NCBI RefSeq assembly: GCF_029143285.1 | Contig: NZ_JAPDSH010000010.1 | Location: 1-60,362 of the forward strand | Direction: 5' to 3' | Source of the DNA: Vagococcus proximus | GTDB lineage: Bacteria > Bacillota > Bacilli > Lactobacillales > Vagococcaceae | DNA: 60,362 bases | In this document: positions 45,081 to 54,352 of the stretch, in pieces | Layout: each line of letters starts with the position of its first letter | Position numbering within the stretch: position 1 is the stretch's first letter | The notes under the pieces: generated by a model | Told to the model about the DNA's origin: nothing | Database searches by the model: none | Seen by the model: only the letters and a program-made list of their open reading frames with translations | Program-made: the position numbers and the translations under genes

Positions 45081-45089
45081 TGCTATAAT
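45081..45089 (+). promoter_or_regulatory. Extended -10 promoter of the pth operon
   Basis: TGCTATAAT at 45081-45089 is an ideal extended -10; the -35 is poor. A leader of about 130 nt follows, with a hairpin GAGGGGC/GCTTCTC (45101-45122). The 282-bp gap between the L,D-transpeptidase and pth holds nothing else that I can name. Confidence 0.5.
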
Positions 45090-45227
45090 TAACAAGAACT
45101 GAGGGGCTTTTGAACGCTTCTCGGCTATTTTGTATTTAGTATGTGTAAAACGAAAACGACTAATTAACGTCCGTTTTTAAAATGGCTGTTATTTGGGAAT
45201 ATTGAATAGAATGGGAGATTTTGATTT

Positions 45228-45797
45228 ATGAAGATGATAGTTGGTCTGGGAAATCCAGGTACAAAATATATGGCAACAAAGCATAACATTGGGTTTATTA
45301 CACTGGATGAGATAGCTCAAAGAGAGGGTTGCCGATTTACTAAACAACAATGTGAAGCTGATATAGCAGAGTATTTTATAGCGGGAGAGAAAATATTACT
45401 CGTTAAACCGATAACATTTATGAATGAATCGGGTCGTTCGATCGGACCGTTAATGGATTATTACAATTTAGATGTATCAGACTTATTGGTTATATATGAT
45501 GATTTAGATTTAGCGGTAGGTCGTATTCGTTTAAGAGAGAAAGGCAGCGCAGGTGGTCACAACGGTATTAAGAGTTTGATTGCGCATTTAGATACGAAGG
45601 AATTTAACCGTATTAAGATAGGAATTGATAGACCTAAACCAGGACAAGACGTTGTCTCACATGTTTTAGGAACATTTCCTAAAGAAACACATGAAGAGAT
45701 AGGGGTTGCGGTCAAGACTGCAGCAGATGCAACAGAGATGTGGTTAAAAGGTGCCTCTTTCGTAGATGTTATGAATCAATTTAATGTTAAGAAATAA
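45228..45797 (+). CDS. pth: Peptidyl-tRNA hydrolase
   Basis: 189 aa. It releases peptides from peptidyl-tRNA. The N-terminus IVGLGNPGTKYMATKHNIGF contains Asn10 and the catalytic His20. KPITFMNESGRSIGPLMDYY, DDLDLAVGRIRLREKGSAGGHNGIKS (core GSAGGHNGIKS) and FNRIKIGIDRP complete the fold. It heads the conserved pth-mfd block; mfd starts 21 nt later. Confidence 0.96.
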   Translation: MKMIVGLGNPGTKYMATKHNIGFITLDEIAQREGCRFTKQQCEADIAEYFIAGEKILLVKPITFMNESGRSIGPLMDYYNLDVSDLLVIYDDLDLAVGRIRLREKGSAGGHNGIKSLIAHLDTKEFNRIKIGIDRPKPGQDVVSHVLGTFPKETHEEIGVAVKTAADATEMWLKGASFVDVMNQFNVKK

Positions 45798-45818
45798 AAA
45801 ATAGGAGCTAGTGAAAGA

Positions 45819-48800
45819 ATGAAGATGTTAGAAATTATATCGAAATCACCAAAAGTTCTAGACTGGATGGCTCATACCAAAGAAGGTAAACAACAATTAG
45901 TTACAGGCCTAACTGGTTCTGCCAAGATGTTAGCAATGGCAAGTTTATATGATTATAAACGTAAGAAGACATTAATTATTACACCGAACTTGTATTACGC
46001 TAGTAATTTAATGGAAGATCTAAGAAATGTTATCCCAGATGAGAGTGTTCATTTTTTTCCTGTCAATGAGATGACAGCTATTGAAATGTCTTATTCGTCA
46101 CCTGAAACAATGGCAGAGAGGGTAGCAACCTTATCATTTTTAGCGAGTGATAAGCCAGGTGTTATTGTAACGCCACTTGCGGGGGCTAGAAAGTACTTAC
46201 CAAGCAAAGAATGTTGGCAAGGGTTCGAAAGACAATTTGCTTTAGGAGAAATAATTTCATTAGAAGAAATAATAACTGATTTAGTATTAATGGGATATAC
46301 ACGTCAAAGTATGGTAGGAAAACCAGGGGAGTTCAGTTTAAGAGGAAGTATTTTGGACATCTATCCACTAACGACAGATTATCCTGTTCGTGTGGATTTA
46401 TTTGATGATGAAATCGAATCACTACGTTATTTTGAAGCGGACACGCAACGATCTGTTCAAAAAATTGATAACGTTTTGATTACGCCGGCATCAGACTTGT
46501 TATTAACAAGTGACGCGTACCAAAAAGGGGCAGTAAAACTTGAGAAAGCTTTAGATAAATATGTGGCTCACTTAACAGATGAGTCTGATAAAGTTCAAGT
46601 ATCAGCGCAGTTTAGACCGGTTATTGAAACTTGGAAATCAGGACTACCTACATCAGAAGATCGTTTATATAGTGATTATTTGTATAAAGATAAAACCACT
46701 ATTTTAGATTATTTTGATGAGACAGATGATATTATCATAGATGATTACCCAAGGTTGCTAGAAATAGAGAGAGAAGTTGTCAAAGAAGAGGGCGAATGGT
46801 TGACGCTAAAGCTTGCAGACAACAAAGCGTTACCAAAACAGAAGCTTGGGACAGATTTTAGAAAGAAATTAAAAGAACATCCCGCAGCAACATCGTACTT
46901 CTCATTGTTCCAAAAAGGGATGGGGCATTTGAAGTTTCAAGAAATTCATGCCTTCCAATTTAGAACAATGCAACAATTCTTTGGACAATTTGCTAGTTTG
47001 AAAGTAGAAGTAGACAGATGGGCTAAAAAGAAAAATACAGTTGTCTTTTTAGTGTCAACTGAAGAAAAGTTGAAAAAAATAGAAGAAATGTGCTTGGATC
47101 ATGATATTCAAGCTGTTGTGACTAAACCCAATGAGCTATTGCCAGGTCAGTTACAAGTAACATTGGGTGATTTACAAGCAGGGTTTGAGTTGCCGGAAGA
47201 GAAACTGGTTGTCGTAACAGAAAAAGAAATACTTCAAACAGTGACGAAGAAAAAGGCCCGTAGACAAAATATTTCTAATGCGGAACGTTTGAAAAGCTAC
47301 ACTGAACTTAAAGCAGGCGATTATGTTGTTCATGTGAATCACGGTATTGGGCAGTATTTAGGAATGGAGACGCTTGAAGTTGATGGTATTCACCAAGACT
47401 ACATGAGCATCCTCTACAAAAATAATGACAAGCTATTTATTCCAGTTACACAGCTGGATATGATTCAAAAATATGTAGCTTCAGAATCTAAATCACCAAA
47501 AGTTAATAAATTGGGTGGTACGGAATGGTCTAAAACGAGAAGTAAAGTGTCTTCTAAAATCGAAGATATTGCCGATGATTTGATTAAACTGTATGCTGCT
47601 AGAGAAGCAGAAAAAGGATATGCTTTTTCTCCAGATGATTCGTATCAAAAAGAATTTGAAGATGCCTTCCCTTATAGTGAAACTGAAGACCAATTAAGAA
47701 GTACAGCTGAAATCAAGAAAGATATGGAAAAAGTAAAACCGATGGATCGCCTATTGGTAGGTGATGTAGGGTTTGGTAAAACCGAAGTAGCAATACGTGC
47801 GGCATTCAAGGCAGTACAGGATGGCAAGCAAGTTGCAGTACTTGTCCCGACTACTATTTTGGCACAACAACATTATGAAAATATGATGGAACGATTTGAA
47901 GGTTTTCCTGTGACGGTGGGTTTGTTGAGTCGTTTTAGGTCTAAAAAGCAACAAGAGGAAACTCTAGAGGAAGTATCTGAAGGGAAGGTTGACGTATTAG
48001 TTGGGACGCATCGTATTTTATCTCAAGATGTTGAGTTTAAAGACTTAGGATTGTTGGTTATTGATGAAGAACAACGATTTGGTGTTAAACATAAAGAGCG
48101 ATTGAAACAATTACGATCACAAGTTGATGTTCTAACCCTAACAGCAACACCGATTCCTAGAACGCTGCATATGTCGATGTTAGGAGTAAGGGATTTATCA
48201 GTTATTGAAACACCACCTTCTAACCGTTATCCCGTTCAAACTTATGTTATGGAAAAAAATCCAGGCGCTATTAGAGATGCCATTGAGCGTGAGATGAGCC
48301 GTGGGGGGCAAGTTTTCTATCTGTATAATCGTGTTGACACGATTGACCAAAAAGTGTCTGAGATTCAAGAACTAGTGCCAGGTGCACGTGTTGCGTTTGC
48401 ACATGGTCAGATGACAGAAGTTCAACTAGAAAATGTTCTATTAGAGTTTATTGCTAAAGAATATGATGTGTTAGTAACCACAACTATTATTGAAACGGGT
48501 GTAGATATTCCAAATGTTAACACGTTATTTGTTGAAAATGCAGATTATATGGGGTTGTCACAACTGTACCAATTGCGTGGCCGTGTTGGTCGAAGTAATC
48601 GTGTCGCCTTTGCTTATTTTATGTACGAGCCAGAAAAAGTTTTAAATGAAGTAAGTGAGAAACGTCTACAAGCGATTAAAGATTTTACTGAATTGGGTGC
48701 AGGTTTTAAAATTGCGATGCGTGATTTGTCTATTCGTGGTGCGGGTAATTTATTAGGGGCGCAACAGCATGGGTTTATCGATTCAGTCGGATTTGATATG

Positions 48801-49364
48801 TATACGCAAATGTTAAGTGAAGCAGTTGATCGCAAACAAGGTAATGAGAAGAAAGACCGTAAGACGTCTGTTGAAATTGATGTTGGGGTGGATGCGTATA
48901 TTCCATCAGACTACATTAATGATGAGCGACAAAAAATCGAAATTTATAAACGTGTCCGTCAGCTTGAAAATCAAGTGATGTTTGAAGAGTTAGAAGATGA
49001 CTTGATTGATAGATTTGGTGATTATCCTGATGAAGTAGGTTATTTATTATCAGTAGGTTTAATTAAGATGGATGGGGATTACGCTTTAGTTGATAAAATT
49101 AGAAGAGATAAGCAACAATTAATCGTTACGATTAGTAAAGCAGGAACAAATCTGTACACGATTGAACAATTATTACGTGCATTATCAGCAACAGATTTAA
49201 AAGCAGATGTGGGTACAGTAGAAGATAAGATGGTCTTGAAGTTGACTATTGGTAAAAATATGAGTGAAGCGAGATGGCTATTAGAGTTGTCTAAAGTTAT
49301 GTCGGCACTACGTAAAGAAAAATATATAAGTTTAGAACGAGTGAATCAACACCCTAAAGAATAA
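45819..49364 (+). CDS. mfd: Mfd, transcription-repair coupling factor
   Basis: 1181 aa DNA translocase that removes stalled RNA polymerase and recruits UvrA. The N-terminal UvrB-like module (about 1-330) is followed by the RNA-polymerase-interacting CarD/RID domain (about 490-560, LKAGDYVVHVNHGIGQYLGM). The RecG-like motor has Walker A GDVGFGKTEVA near 648 and box II DEEQRFGVKHKE. The TRG motif region is GAGFKIAMRDLSIRGAGNLLGAQQ, and the C-terminal TRCF domain follows. Length is normal. It shares the operon with pth. Confidence 0.97.
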   Translation: MKMLEIISKSPKVLDWMAHTKEGKQQLVTGLTGSAKMLAMASLYDYKRKKTLIITPNLYYASNLMEDLRNVIPDESVHFFPVNEMTAIEMSYSSPETMAERVATLSFLASDKPGVIVTPLAGARKYLPSKECWQGFERQFALGEIISLEEIITDLVLMGYTRQSMVGKPGEFSLRGSILDIYPLTTDYPVRVDLFDDEIESLRYFEADTQRSVQKIDNVLITPASDLLLTSDAYQKGAVKLEKALDKYVAHLTDESDKVQVSAQFRPVIETWKSGLPTSEDRLYSDYLYKDKTTILDYFDETDDIIIDDYPRLLEIEREVVKEEGEWLTLKLADNKALPKQKLGTDFRKKLKEHPAATSYFSLFQKGMGHLKFQEIHAFQFRTMQQFFGQFASLKVEVDRWAKKKNTVVFLVSTEEKLKKIEEMCLDHDIQAVVTKPNELLPGQLQVTLGDLQAGFELPEEKLVVVTEKEILQTVTKKKARRQNISNAERLKSYTELKAGDYVVHVNHGIGQYLGMETLEVDGIHQDYMSILYKNNDKLFIPVTQLDMIQKYVASESKSPKVNKLGGTEWSKTRSKVSSKIEDIADDLIKLYAAREAEKGYAFSPDDSYQKEFEDAFPYSETEDQLRSTAEIKKDMEKVKPMDRLLVGDVGFGKTEVAIRAAFKAVQDGKQVAVLVPTTILAQQHYENMMERFEGFPVTVGLLSRFRSKKQQEETLEEVSEGKVDVLVGTHRILSQDVEFKDLGLLVIDEEQRFGVKHKERLKQLRSQVDVLTLTATPIPRTLHMSMLGVRDLSVIETPPSNRYPVQTYVMEKNPGAIRDAIEREMSRGGQVFYLYNRVDTIDQKVSEIQELVPGARVAFAHGQMTEVQLENVLLEFIAKEYDVLVTTTIIETGVDIPNVNTLFVENADYMGLSQLYQLRGRVGRSNRVAFAYFMYEPEKVLNEVSEKRLQAIKDFTELGAGFKIAMRDLSIRGAGNLLGAQQHGFIDSVGFDMYTQMLSEAVDRKQGNEKKDRKTSVEIDVGVDAYIPSDYINDERQKIEIYKRVRQLENQVMFEELEDDLIDRFGDYPDEVGYLLSVGLIKMDGDYALVDKIRRDKQQLIVTISKAGTNLYTIEQLLRALSATDLKADVGTVEDKMVLKLTIGKNMSEARWLLELSKVMSALRKEKYISLERVNQHPKE

Positions 49365-49383
49365 GGAGGTAGTGGCAGGCTCT

Positions 49384-50973
49384 ATGTTGAAAACAAAACA
49401 AAAAGCAGTCGTAGAAGGCGCTCTTCTTCTGACACTCACCTCTTTTATTGTGAAGATATTAAGCGCAGTTTACCGAGTCCCTTTTCAAAACTTAGTCGGA
49501 GATGAAGGGTTCTATGTGTATCAACAGGTTTACCCTATTTATGGTATTGCCATGACGCTTGGGTTGTCAGGTTTACCTATTCTAGTGTCTAAAATGGTGG
49601 CAGAGCAAGAGACACACACTAAACAAGAAGCGGTTATTCGAGGGTTATTTCCATTATATTGGGTATTATCCTTGATTTTATTTGTTGTATTTTTCTTAGC
49701 CAGTAGCGTATTAGCTCAATTGATGGGGGATATTAAACTTGCTCCGGTCATAGAAATGGCTGCTATAGTATTTTTGTTGGTGCCGTACTTAACGACTTAT
49801 AGAGGTTATTTTCAAGGGAAATTAGAGATGGAACCAACTGCCTACTCTCAATTATTCGAACAACTCGTTCGTGTGGGTATGATTTTGGCGGTAGCTGGGT
49901 TATATACCTCGGCAAATTGGACGGTATACACGATGGGACGATATGCGATGAGTGGTGCTATTCTTGGCGGAGTAGTCGCTTTAATAACGTTACTGCTTTT
50001 TAAGCCGAATTTAAAGTCGATAGTCATTCCTTCAAAATTAGAATTATATAATAGTAGGAAGTATTTGAGACGATTTTTAGTTGAAGGTGGTTTGATTTGT
50101 GGTTACAGCTCACTATTAGTCATTTTTCAATTGATAGATTCATTTTTAATTAAAAATGCCTTGGTTGCACAAGGGTTTTCGGACCAACACTCTAAGATTA
50201 TTAAAGGAAGTTATGATAGAGGACAGCCATTAATACAAGTTGGCATGGTAATAGGTATAGCTTTAACAACAGCTTTTCTTCCGATGTTAATAAGGTATGT
50301 AACGGAGAAGAATGAGTGGGCTTACCGCCGAACAATTGCTTTATTTGTCAAGGTAGTTATGGCGGTATCGAGTGCTGCAAGTGTAGGGTTGATTATGTTG
50401 TTGCCCTATTTGAATGGTAGCCTGTTTGGTGATAATCAGGAAAGTCTATCACTGTCACTATTGATGGGAACGGTCTTCTTTATGTCACTTGTCCTAATGT
50501 TTCAAATTATTTATCAAACAAAAAATCAATATAGAATACCAGCGTATAGTTTACTTGTAGGTTGTTTAGTAAAAATCATACTCGGGTTTCTACTCACAAC
50601 AAAATTCGGAACAGTAGGGGCTAGTTTGGCAACCCTGTGTGGATTAATAGGTGCGCTAGTTTTATTAGTGTCAGGTCTAGAGGCTCAGACAAAAAAAAGT
50701 GTTACAAATTCTGTCTTTATCTGGAAATTACTAGTAGCATTAGGTATGATGATAGTGAGCTTGACCCTCTATCGTTGGCTAACGCTATCTGTCTTTGAAA
50801 GCACCACATCGCGGTTTATTTTATTTATACAGGCTTTAGTAGGTGTGGTGATTGGCGGTGGAGTATATGTGGCATTTGTTTTTAAAATGAGGATGTTTAC
50901 ATTAAGAGAGTGGCTTTTACTTCCTAAGGGAAATAAAATAGTTCGTAAAGTAAGAAATTTTTCAAAAAAATAG
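49384..50973 (+). CDS. MOP-superfamily polysaccharide/lipid II flippase-like protein
   Basis: 529 aa with about fourteen membrane helices, PST/MurJ/SpoVB type (Bacillus YabM-like position between mfd and rqcP). The start LLLTLTSFIVKILSAVYRVPFQNLVGDEGFYVYQQVYP shows the family core GDEGFYVYQQVYP. It may flip lipid-linked wall precursors. ATG 49384 is 13 nt after AAGGAGGT; GTG 49372 is too close to the ribosome site. Confidence 0.86.
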   Translation: MLKTKQKAVVEGALLLTLTSFIVKILSAVYRVPFQNLVGDEGFYVYQQVYPIYGIAMTLGLSGLPILVSKMVAEQETHTKQEAVIRGLFPLYWVLSLILFVVFFLASSVLAQLMGDIKLAPVIEMAAIVFLLVPYLTTYRGYFQGKLEMEPTAYSQLFEQLVRVGMILAVAGLYTSANWTVYTMGRYAMSGAILGGVVALITLLLFKPNLKSIVIPSKLELYNSRKYLRRFLVEGGLICGYSSLLVIFQLIDSFLIKNALVAQGFSDQHSKIIKGSYDRGQPLIQVGMVIGIALTTAFLPMLIRYVTEKNEWAYRRTIALFVKVVMAVSSAASVGLIMLLPYLNGSLFGDNQESLSLSLLMGTVFFMSLVLMFQIIYQTKNQYRIPAYSLLVGCLVKIILGFLLTTKFGTVGASLATLCGLIGALVLLVSGLEAQTKKSVTNSVFIWKLLVALGMMIVSLTLYRWLTLSVFESTTSRFILFIQALVGVVIGGGVYVAFVFKMRMFTLREWLLLPKGNKIVRKVRNFSKK

Positions 50974-50988
50974 AGTGAGGTAGAAAAT

Positions 50989-51264
50989 ATGCGTTTAGAT
51001 AAATTTTTAAAAGTATCACGTATTATAAAGCGTCGTACTGTAGCGAAAGAAGTAGCAGATAAAGGTCGTATCCAAGTGAATGGTCAGATGGCTAAATCAT
51101 CGACTTCTGTTAAAGTAGGAGATAGCATTAAAATTTTATTTGGTAATAAAACTTTAGAGATTAAAGTGTTACAGTTAAAAGACTCGACGAAAAAAGAAGA
51201 TGCTGAGAAAATGTATGAGATTATCAGTGAAACAAGAGAAGAAGGATTTGAAAAATTAGATTAG
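50989..51264 (+). CDS. rqcP: RqcP, S4-domain ribosome quality-control factor
   Basis: 91 aa, YabO/Hsp15 family. The S4 RNA-binding domain covers [17 protein letters not shown] to about residue 60 ([20 protein letters not shown]). In Bacillus RqcP works with RqcH in alanine tailing of stalled nascent chains on 50S subunits. The location before divIC matches Bacillus yabO. Confidence 0.92.
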   Translation: MRLDKFLKVSRIIKRRTVAKEVADKGRIQVNGQMAKSSTSVKVGDSIKILFGNKTLEIKVLQLKDSTKKEDAEKMYEIISETREEGFEKLD

Positions 51265-51290
51265 ACAATGCTTGTCCTTATTGCTATAAT
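51262..51290 (+). promoter_or_regulatory. Promoter before divIC
   Basis: TAGACA (51262-51267), a 17-bp spacer and the extended -10 TGCTATAAT (51282-51290) form a strong promoter that begins at the rqcP stop codon. Confidence 0.7.
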
Positions 51291-51326
51291 ATCTATGATA
51301 CAAAATCCAGAAACGGAGTTTTTGAG

Positions 51327-51761
51327 ATGAATGAAATGAACGAAGAGAGAGTACAAAATGAAGGTAATAATGTATCTTCTATTGGAAATCAATTTACGAT
51401 AGAGCAGTGGGATCAATCTAATCAAGTTAATAAAAAAATAATTTTCAAGAGACGCAGATTAGGAGTGATAGCCGCAGTAGCGAGTATCATTTTTCTGGTA
51501 AGTGGACTCAATATATTTAGAAGTTACCATCATATTAAAGAGTTGAAAAAAGAAAAGATTGCGGTACAGAAACAACAAGCGCAACTTTCTGAGCAGGTTG
51601 CTTCTTTAGAGTATGATGTTAAGTTATTGAATAGCGATGATTATTTAGCGAAAGTCGCCCGTCAAAAATTCTTTTATACAAAAGATGATGAGTTAGTTTA
51701 TAGCATTCCTCAAACAGAGGAAGCGATGGACAAACAAGCGGAAAAAGCGCTTCGCAATTAG
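51327..51761 (+). CDS. divIC: DivIC/FtsB-like cell division protein
   Basis: 144 aa bitopic protein. A cytoplasmic tail (1-46) and one membrane helix (about 48-66, LGVIAAVASIIFLVSGLNIF) precede an extracytoplasmic coiled coil (about 70-110, IKELKKEKIAVQKQQAQLSEQ-type heptads). The conserved DDYLAKVARQKFFYTKDDELVYSIP is visible through its core ARQKFFYTKDDE. It acts in the divisome with FtsL and DivIB. Confidence 0.92.
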   Translation: MNEMNEERVQNEGNNVSSIGNQFTIEQWDQSNQVNKKIIFKRRRLGVIAAVASIIFLVSGLNIFRSYHHIKELKKEKIAVQKQQAQLSEQVASLEYDVKLLNSDDYLAKVARQKFFYTKDDELVYSIPQTEEAMDKQAEKALRN

Positions 51762-51807
51762 AAAAATTATTAAAGAGAGTTAAAATTTAAGGAGGAACAA
51801 CTTTTTT

Positions 51808-52248
51808 ATGTCAATCGAAGTAGGAGCTAAAATTCCAGGTAAAATTTCAGGAATTACAAATTTTGGAGCATTTGTTGATTTAGGTGAAGGAAAAACAGGG
51901 CTGGTTCATATCAGTGAGGTCTCAAACAGTTTTATTAAAGATATCAACGAGGTTCTTAAAGTAGGCGAAGCTGTAGAAGTTAAAGTAATGTCAGTTGGAA
52001 CAGATGGGAAAATTGGTTTATCAATTCGTCGTGCCTCTTCTGATGAAGTTCCTGAAAGAGCTCCTAAGAAAGAGTATAGTCGTCCACAACGTAAAGAATA
52101 TAAAAAGCCGGTTGCTAAACCAGCACCTAAGAAAGATGATTTTGATTCATTAATGAACTCTTTCTTAAAAGATAGTGATGATCGTTTAACTTCTTTAAAA
52201 CGTAATACTGAAGGGAAACGTGGCGGTCGTGGCGGCCGTCGTAACTAG
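51808..52248 (+). CDS. S1 domain RNA-binding protein (YabR/GSP13-like)
   Basis: 146 aa. One S1 domain (1-75, GAKIPGKISGITNFGAFVDL ... GLVHISEVS) is followed by a basic, disordered tail ending GGRGGRRN. In Bacillus yabR has the same place after divIC. It is associated with ribosomes in other species; the precise role is not established. GGAGG precedes the ATG. A hairpin terminator follows. Confidence 0.87.
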   Translation: MSIEVGAKIPGKISGITNFGAFVDLGEGKTGLVHISEVSNSFIKDINEVLKVGEAVEVKVMSVGTDGKIGLSIRRASSDEVPERAPKKEYSRPQRKEYKKPVAKPAPKKDDFDSLMNSFLKDSDDRLTSLKRNTEGKRGGRGGRRN

Positions 52249-52263
52249 TTTAGAATATACGAT

Positions 52264-52297
52264 GAAGGATAAGGAAACTTATCCTTTTTTCTTTTTT
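52264..52297 (+). terminator. Terminator between the S1 gene and tilS
   Basis: AAGGATAAG pairs with CTTATCCTT around a GAAA loop and is followed by TTTTTCTTTTTTT. The tilS ribosome site AGGAGG begins directly after the T tract. Confidence 0.8.
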
Positions 52298-52311
52298 TAG
52301 GAGGTGTTGAT

Positions 52312-53715
52312 ATGTTACGAAAGAAATTTATTTCTGATAGTAGTCAGTTTTTTCAGTGGTCTAAACAAACGAAGTTATTGGTCGCAGTATCAGGTGGAGT
52401 TGATTCGATAGTGCTTCTAGATTTATTATTAGCTATTCCGGAGGAAGAACGACCAGAAATTGGTGTTGCGCATGTCAATCACCAATTAAGAAGAGAGTCC
52501 GAAGAAGAAGAAGAAATGGTTAGACGGTTATGCGAAGAAAAAAACTTATCTTTCTATACATATGTGTGGCAATCTCAGTTGGAACAAGGGAATATGGAAT
52601 CTAAAGCTAGGAAAGTTCGTTATGATTTTTTTGCTGATATATATAGAAAAGAGGGTTACACGGGATTAGTAACGGCTCATCATGCAGATGACTTGGCTGA
52701 AACTTTGATTATGAAATTAACAAAGGGAACTCAGTGGACTAACTTAGCAAGTATAAAAGCGGAGTCAAGTCGTTTAGGTATGAAAATTTACCGACCGCTT
52801 CTTGCTTTTTCTAAGCTTGAATTACGGGAGTACGCTGCAGCTAAAAGGCTATTCTATTATGAAGATCAATCGAATTATAGTTTAGATTATCACCGAAACA
52901 GAATTAGACATCGAGTTGTGCCGTTATTGAAAGAAGAAAACCCTAATTTTTTAAATCAGGTTCAAAATTTAACGAAGCAAATAAGTTATACAGATAAAGT
53001 ATTAACAGCCACGCTGGACCCTATTTTGGATGATATGACACATTTAGAAAGTAAAAAATGTTGGAAAATAGATTTAGAATTATTTTTAAATCAATCCAAG
53101 GAGATGCGTTATTTGTTGCTAACGAAGCTTATTCAGAAAGTGATGATTCAAAAAGGATACTCTATGTCGGAAGTACAAGTGGAGACAATCTTATCGCTTA
53201 TTGAAGATGGAAAATCACAAGGAAGGATTGATCTCCAAGCTGACTGGCGATTTAGGAAAGAGTACAGTGTTGGCTATATTGAGCAAGTTTTTGAAAAAAA
53301 AACTGGGGATTTACCGGAAGGTACTGAGTTGCCAAGAACGGGAGAATATGAGTTGACGAAGTCTGATAGAGTTATGCTTTATCGAGAGGAGGAGGCCGTT
53401 AATTTTTGTCATTTATTTACAGGCTGTAAAGAAGAAGTGTCGTTATATTTGACTTCGTCTGATTTTCCTCTTTCTATTAGAAGAAGAGCGCCAGGTGATG
53501 CTATTATTTATAATGAGAAAGGGAATCATAAGAAATTAAGACGGCTGTTTATAGATGAAAAAATTCCTCAATCAATGAGGGAAGAAATGTGGGTTGTAGT
53601 AAATTCCGAACGAGAAGTTCTCGGAGTGTTTACAATTGGTAAAAGTTATTTGAGTATTAAGAAAGAAACTGATAAAATACATTACAGGCTCGTTTATTTT
53701 AAAGAAGAGCATTAG
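52312..53715 (+). CDS. tilS: tRNA(Ile)-lysidine synthase
   Basis: 467 aa. It makes lysidine at C34 of tRNA-Ile(CAU). The PP-loop is [16 protein letters not shown], followed by HVNHQLR and [16 protein letters not shown]. The C-terminal TilS domain has [13 protein letters not shown] and [13 protein letters not shown]. It is separate from hpt here, whereas some relatives fuse the two. GGAGGTG precedes the ATG. Confidence 0.95.
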   Translation: MLRKKFISDSSQFFQWSKQTKLLVAVSGGVDSIVLLDLLLAIPEEERPEIGVAHVNHQLRRESEEEEEMVRRLCEEKNLSFYTYVWQSQLEQGNMESKARKVRYDFFADIYRKEGYTGLVTAHHADDLAETLIMKLTKGTQWTNLASIKAESSRLGMKIYRPLLAFSKLELREYAAAKRLFYYEDQSNYSLDYHRNRIRHRVVPLLKEENPNFLNQVQNLTKQISYTDKVLTATLDPILDDMTHLESKKCWKIDLELFLNQSKEMRYLLLTKLIQKVMIQKGYSMSEVQVETILSLIEDGKSQGRIDLQADWRFRKEYSVGYIEQVFEKKTGDLPEGTELPRTGEYELTKSDRVMLYREEEAVNFCHLFTGCKEEVSLYLTSSDFPLSIRRRAPGDAIIYNEKGNHKKLRRLFIDEKIPQSMREEMWVVVNSEREVLGVFTIGKSYLSIKKETDKIHYRLVYFKEEH

Positions 53716-53731
53716 TTGGAAGGAGAGTTTT

Positions 53732-54280
53732 ATGTTAGAAAAAGACATTGAACGTACATTATATTCAAGAGAGCAAATTGAAGAAGTAACAAAGCGACTA
53801 GGTAAAGAAATTACAAAAGACTATGCGGATAAAGAACCTTTAGTTGTAGGTATTTTGAAAGGTGCTGTACCGTTTATGGCCGAGCTAGTTAGCGAAATTG
53901 ATGTTTATTTAGAGATGGACTTTATGGATGTTTCAAGCTATGGTGATGCCTTGGTGTCATCAGGTGAAGTCAAAATTGTTAAGGATTTAGACACTAACGT
54001 TGAAGGGCGCGATATTTTAATTGTTGAAGATATTATTGACAGTGGCCGTACCCTTAAATATTTAGTGGAATTGTTTAAATACCGTAAAGCAAAATCAGTT
54101 AAGTTAGTCACACTGTTAGACAAACCTGAAGGTAGAATGGTTGAAATCGCTCCTGATTACTTTGGTTTCCACGTACCTAATGAATTTGTTGTTGGTTATG
54201 GACTAGACTACAAAAACAAATACCGTAATTTACCGTTCGTTGGGGTACTTAAGCCTGAAATTTACGAATCAAAAAACTAA
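53732..54280 (+). CDS. hpt: Hypoxanthine phosphoribosyltransferase
   Basis: 182 aa purine-salvage enzyme forming IMP and GMP. The PRPP-binding motif is [14 protein letters not shown] (near residues 92-105), with [15 protein letters not shown] earlier and the hood residues [17 protein letters not shown] at the end. It lies 16 nt after tilS and 72 nt before ftsH, the conserved tilS-hpt-ftsH order. Confidence 0.95.
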   Translation: MLEKDIERTLYSREQIEEVTKRLGKEITKDYADKEPLVVGILKGAVPFMAELVSEIDVYLEMDFMDVSSYGDALVSSGEVKIVKDLDTNVEGRDILIVEDIIDSGRTLKYLVELFKYRKAKSVKLVTLLDKPEGRMVEIAPDYFGFHVPNEFVVGYGLDYKNKYRNLPFVGVLKPEIYESKN

Positions 54281-54352
54281 TGTTTTTTCCAAAATATGTT
54301 AAACTGGTTAATGTATAAGACATAAGTTAGGTAAGATAGAGGGAGGCTATGT

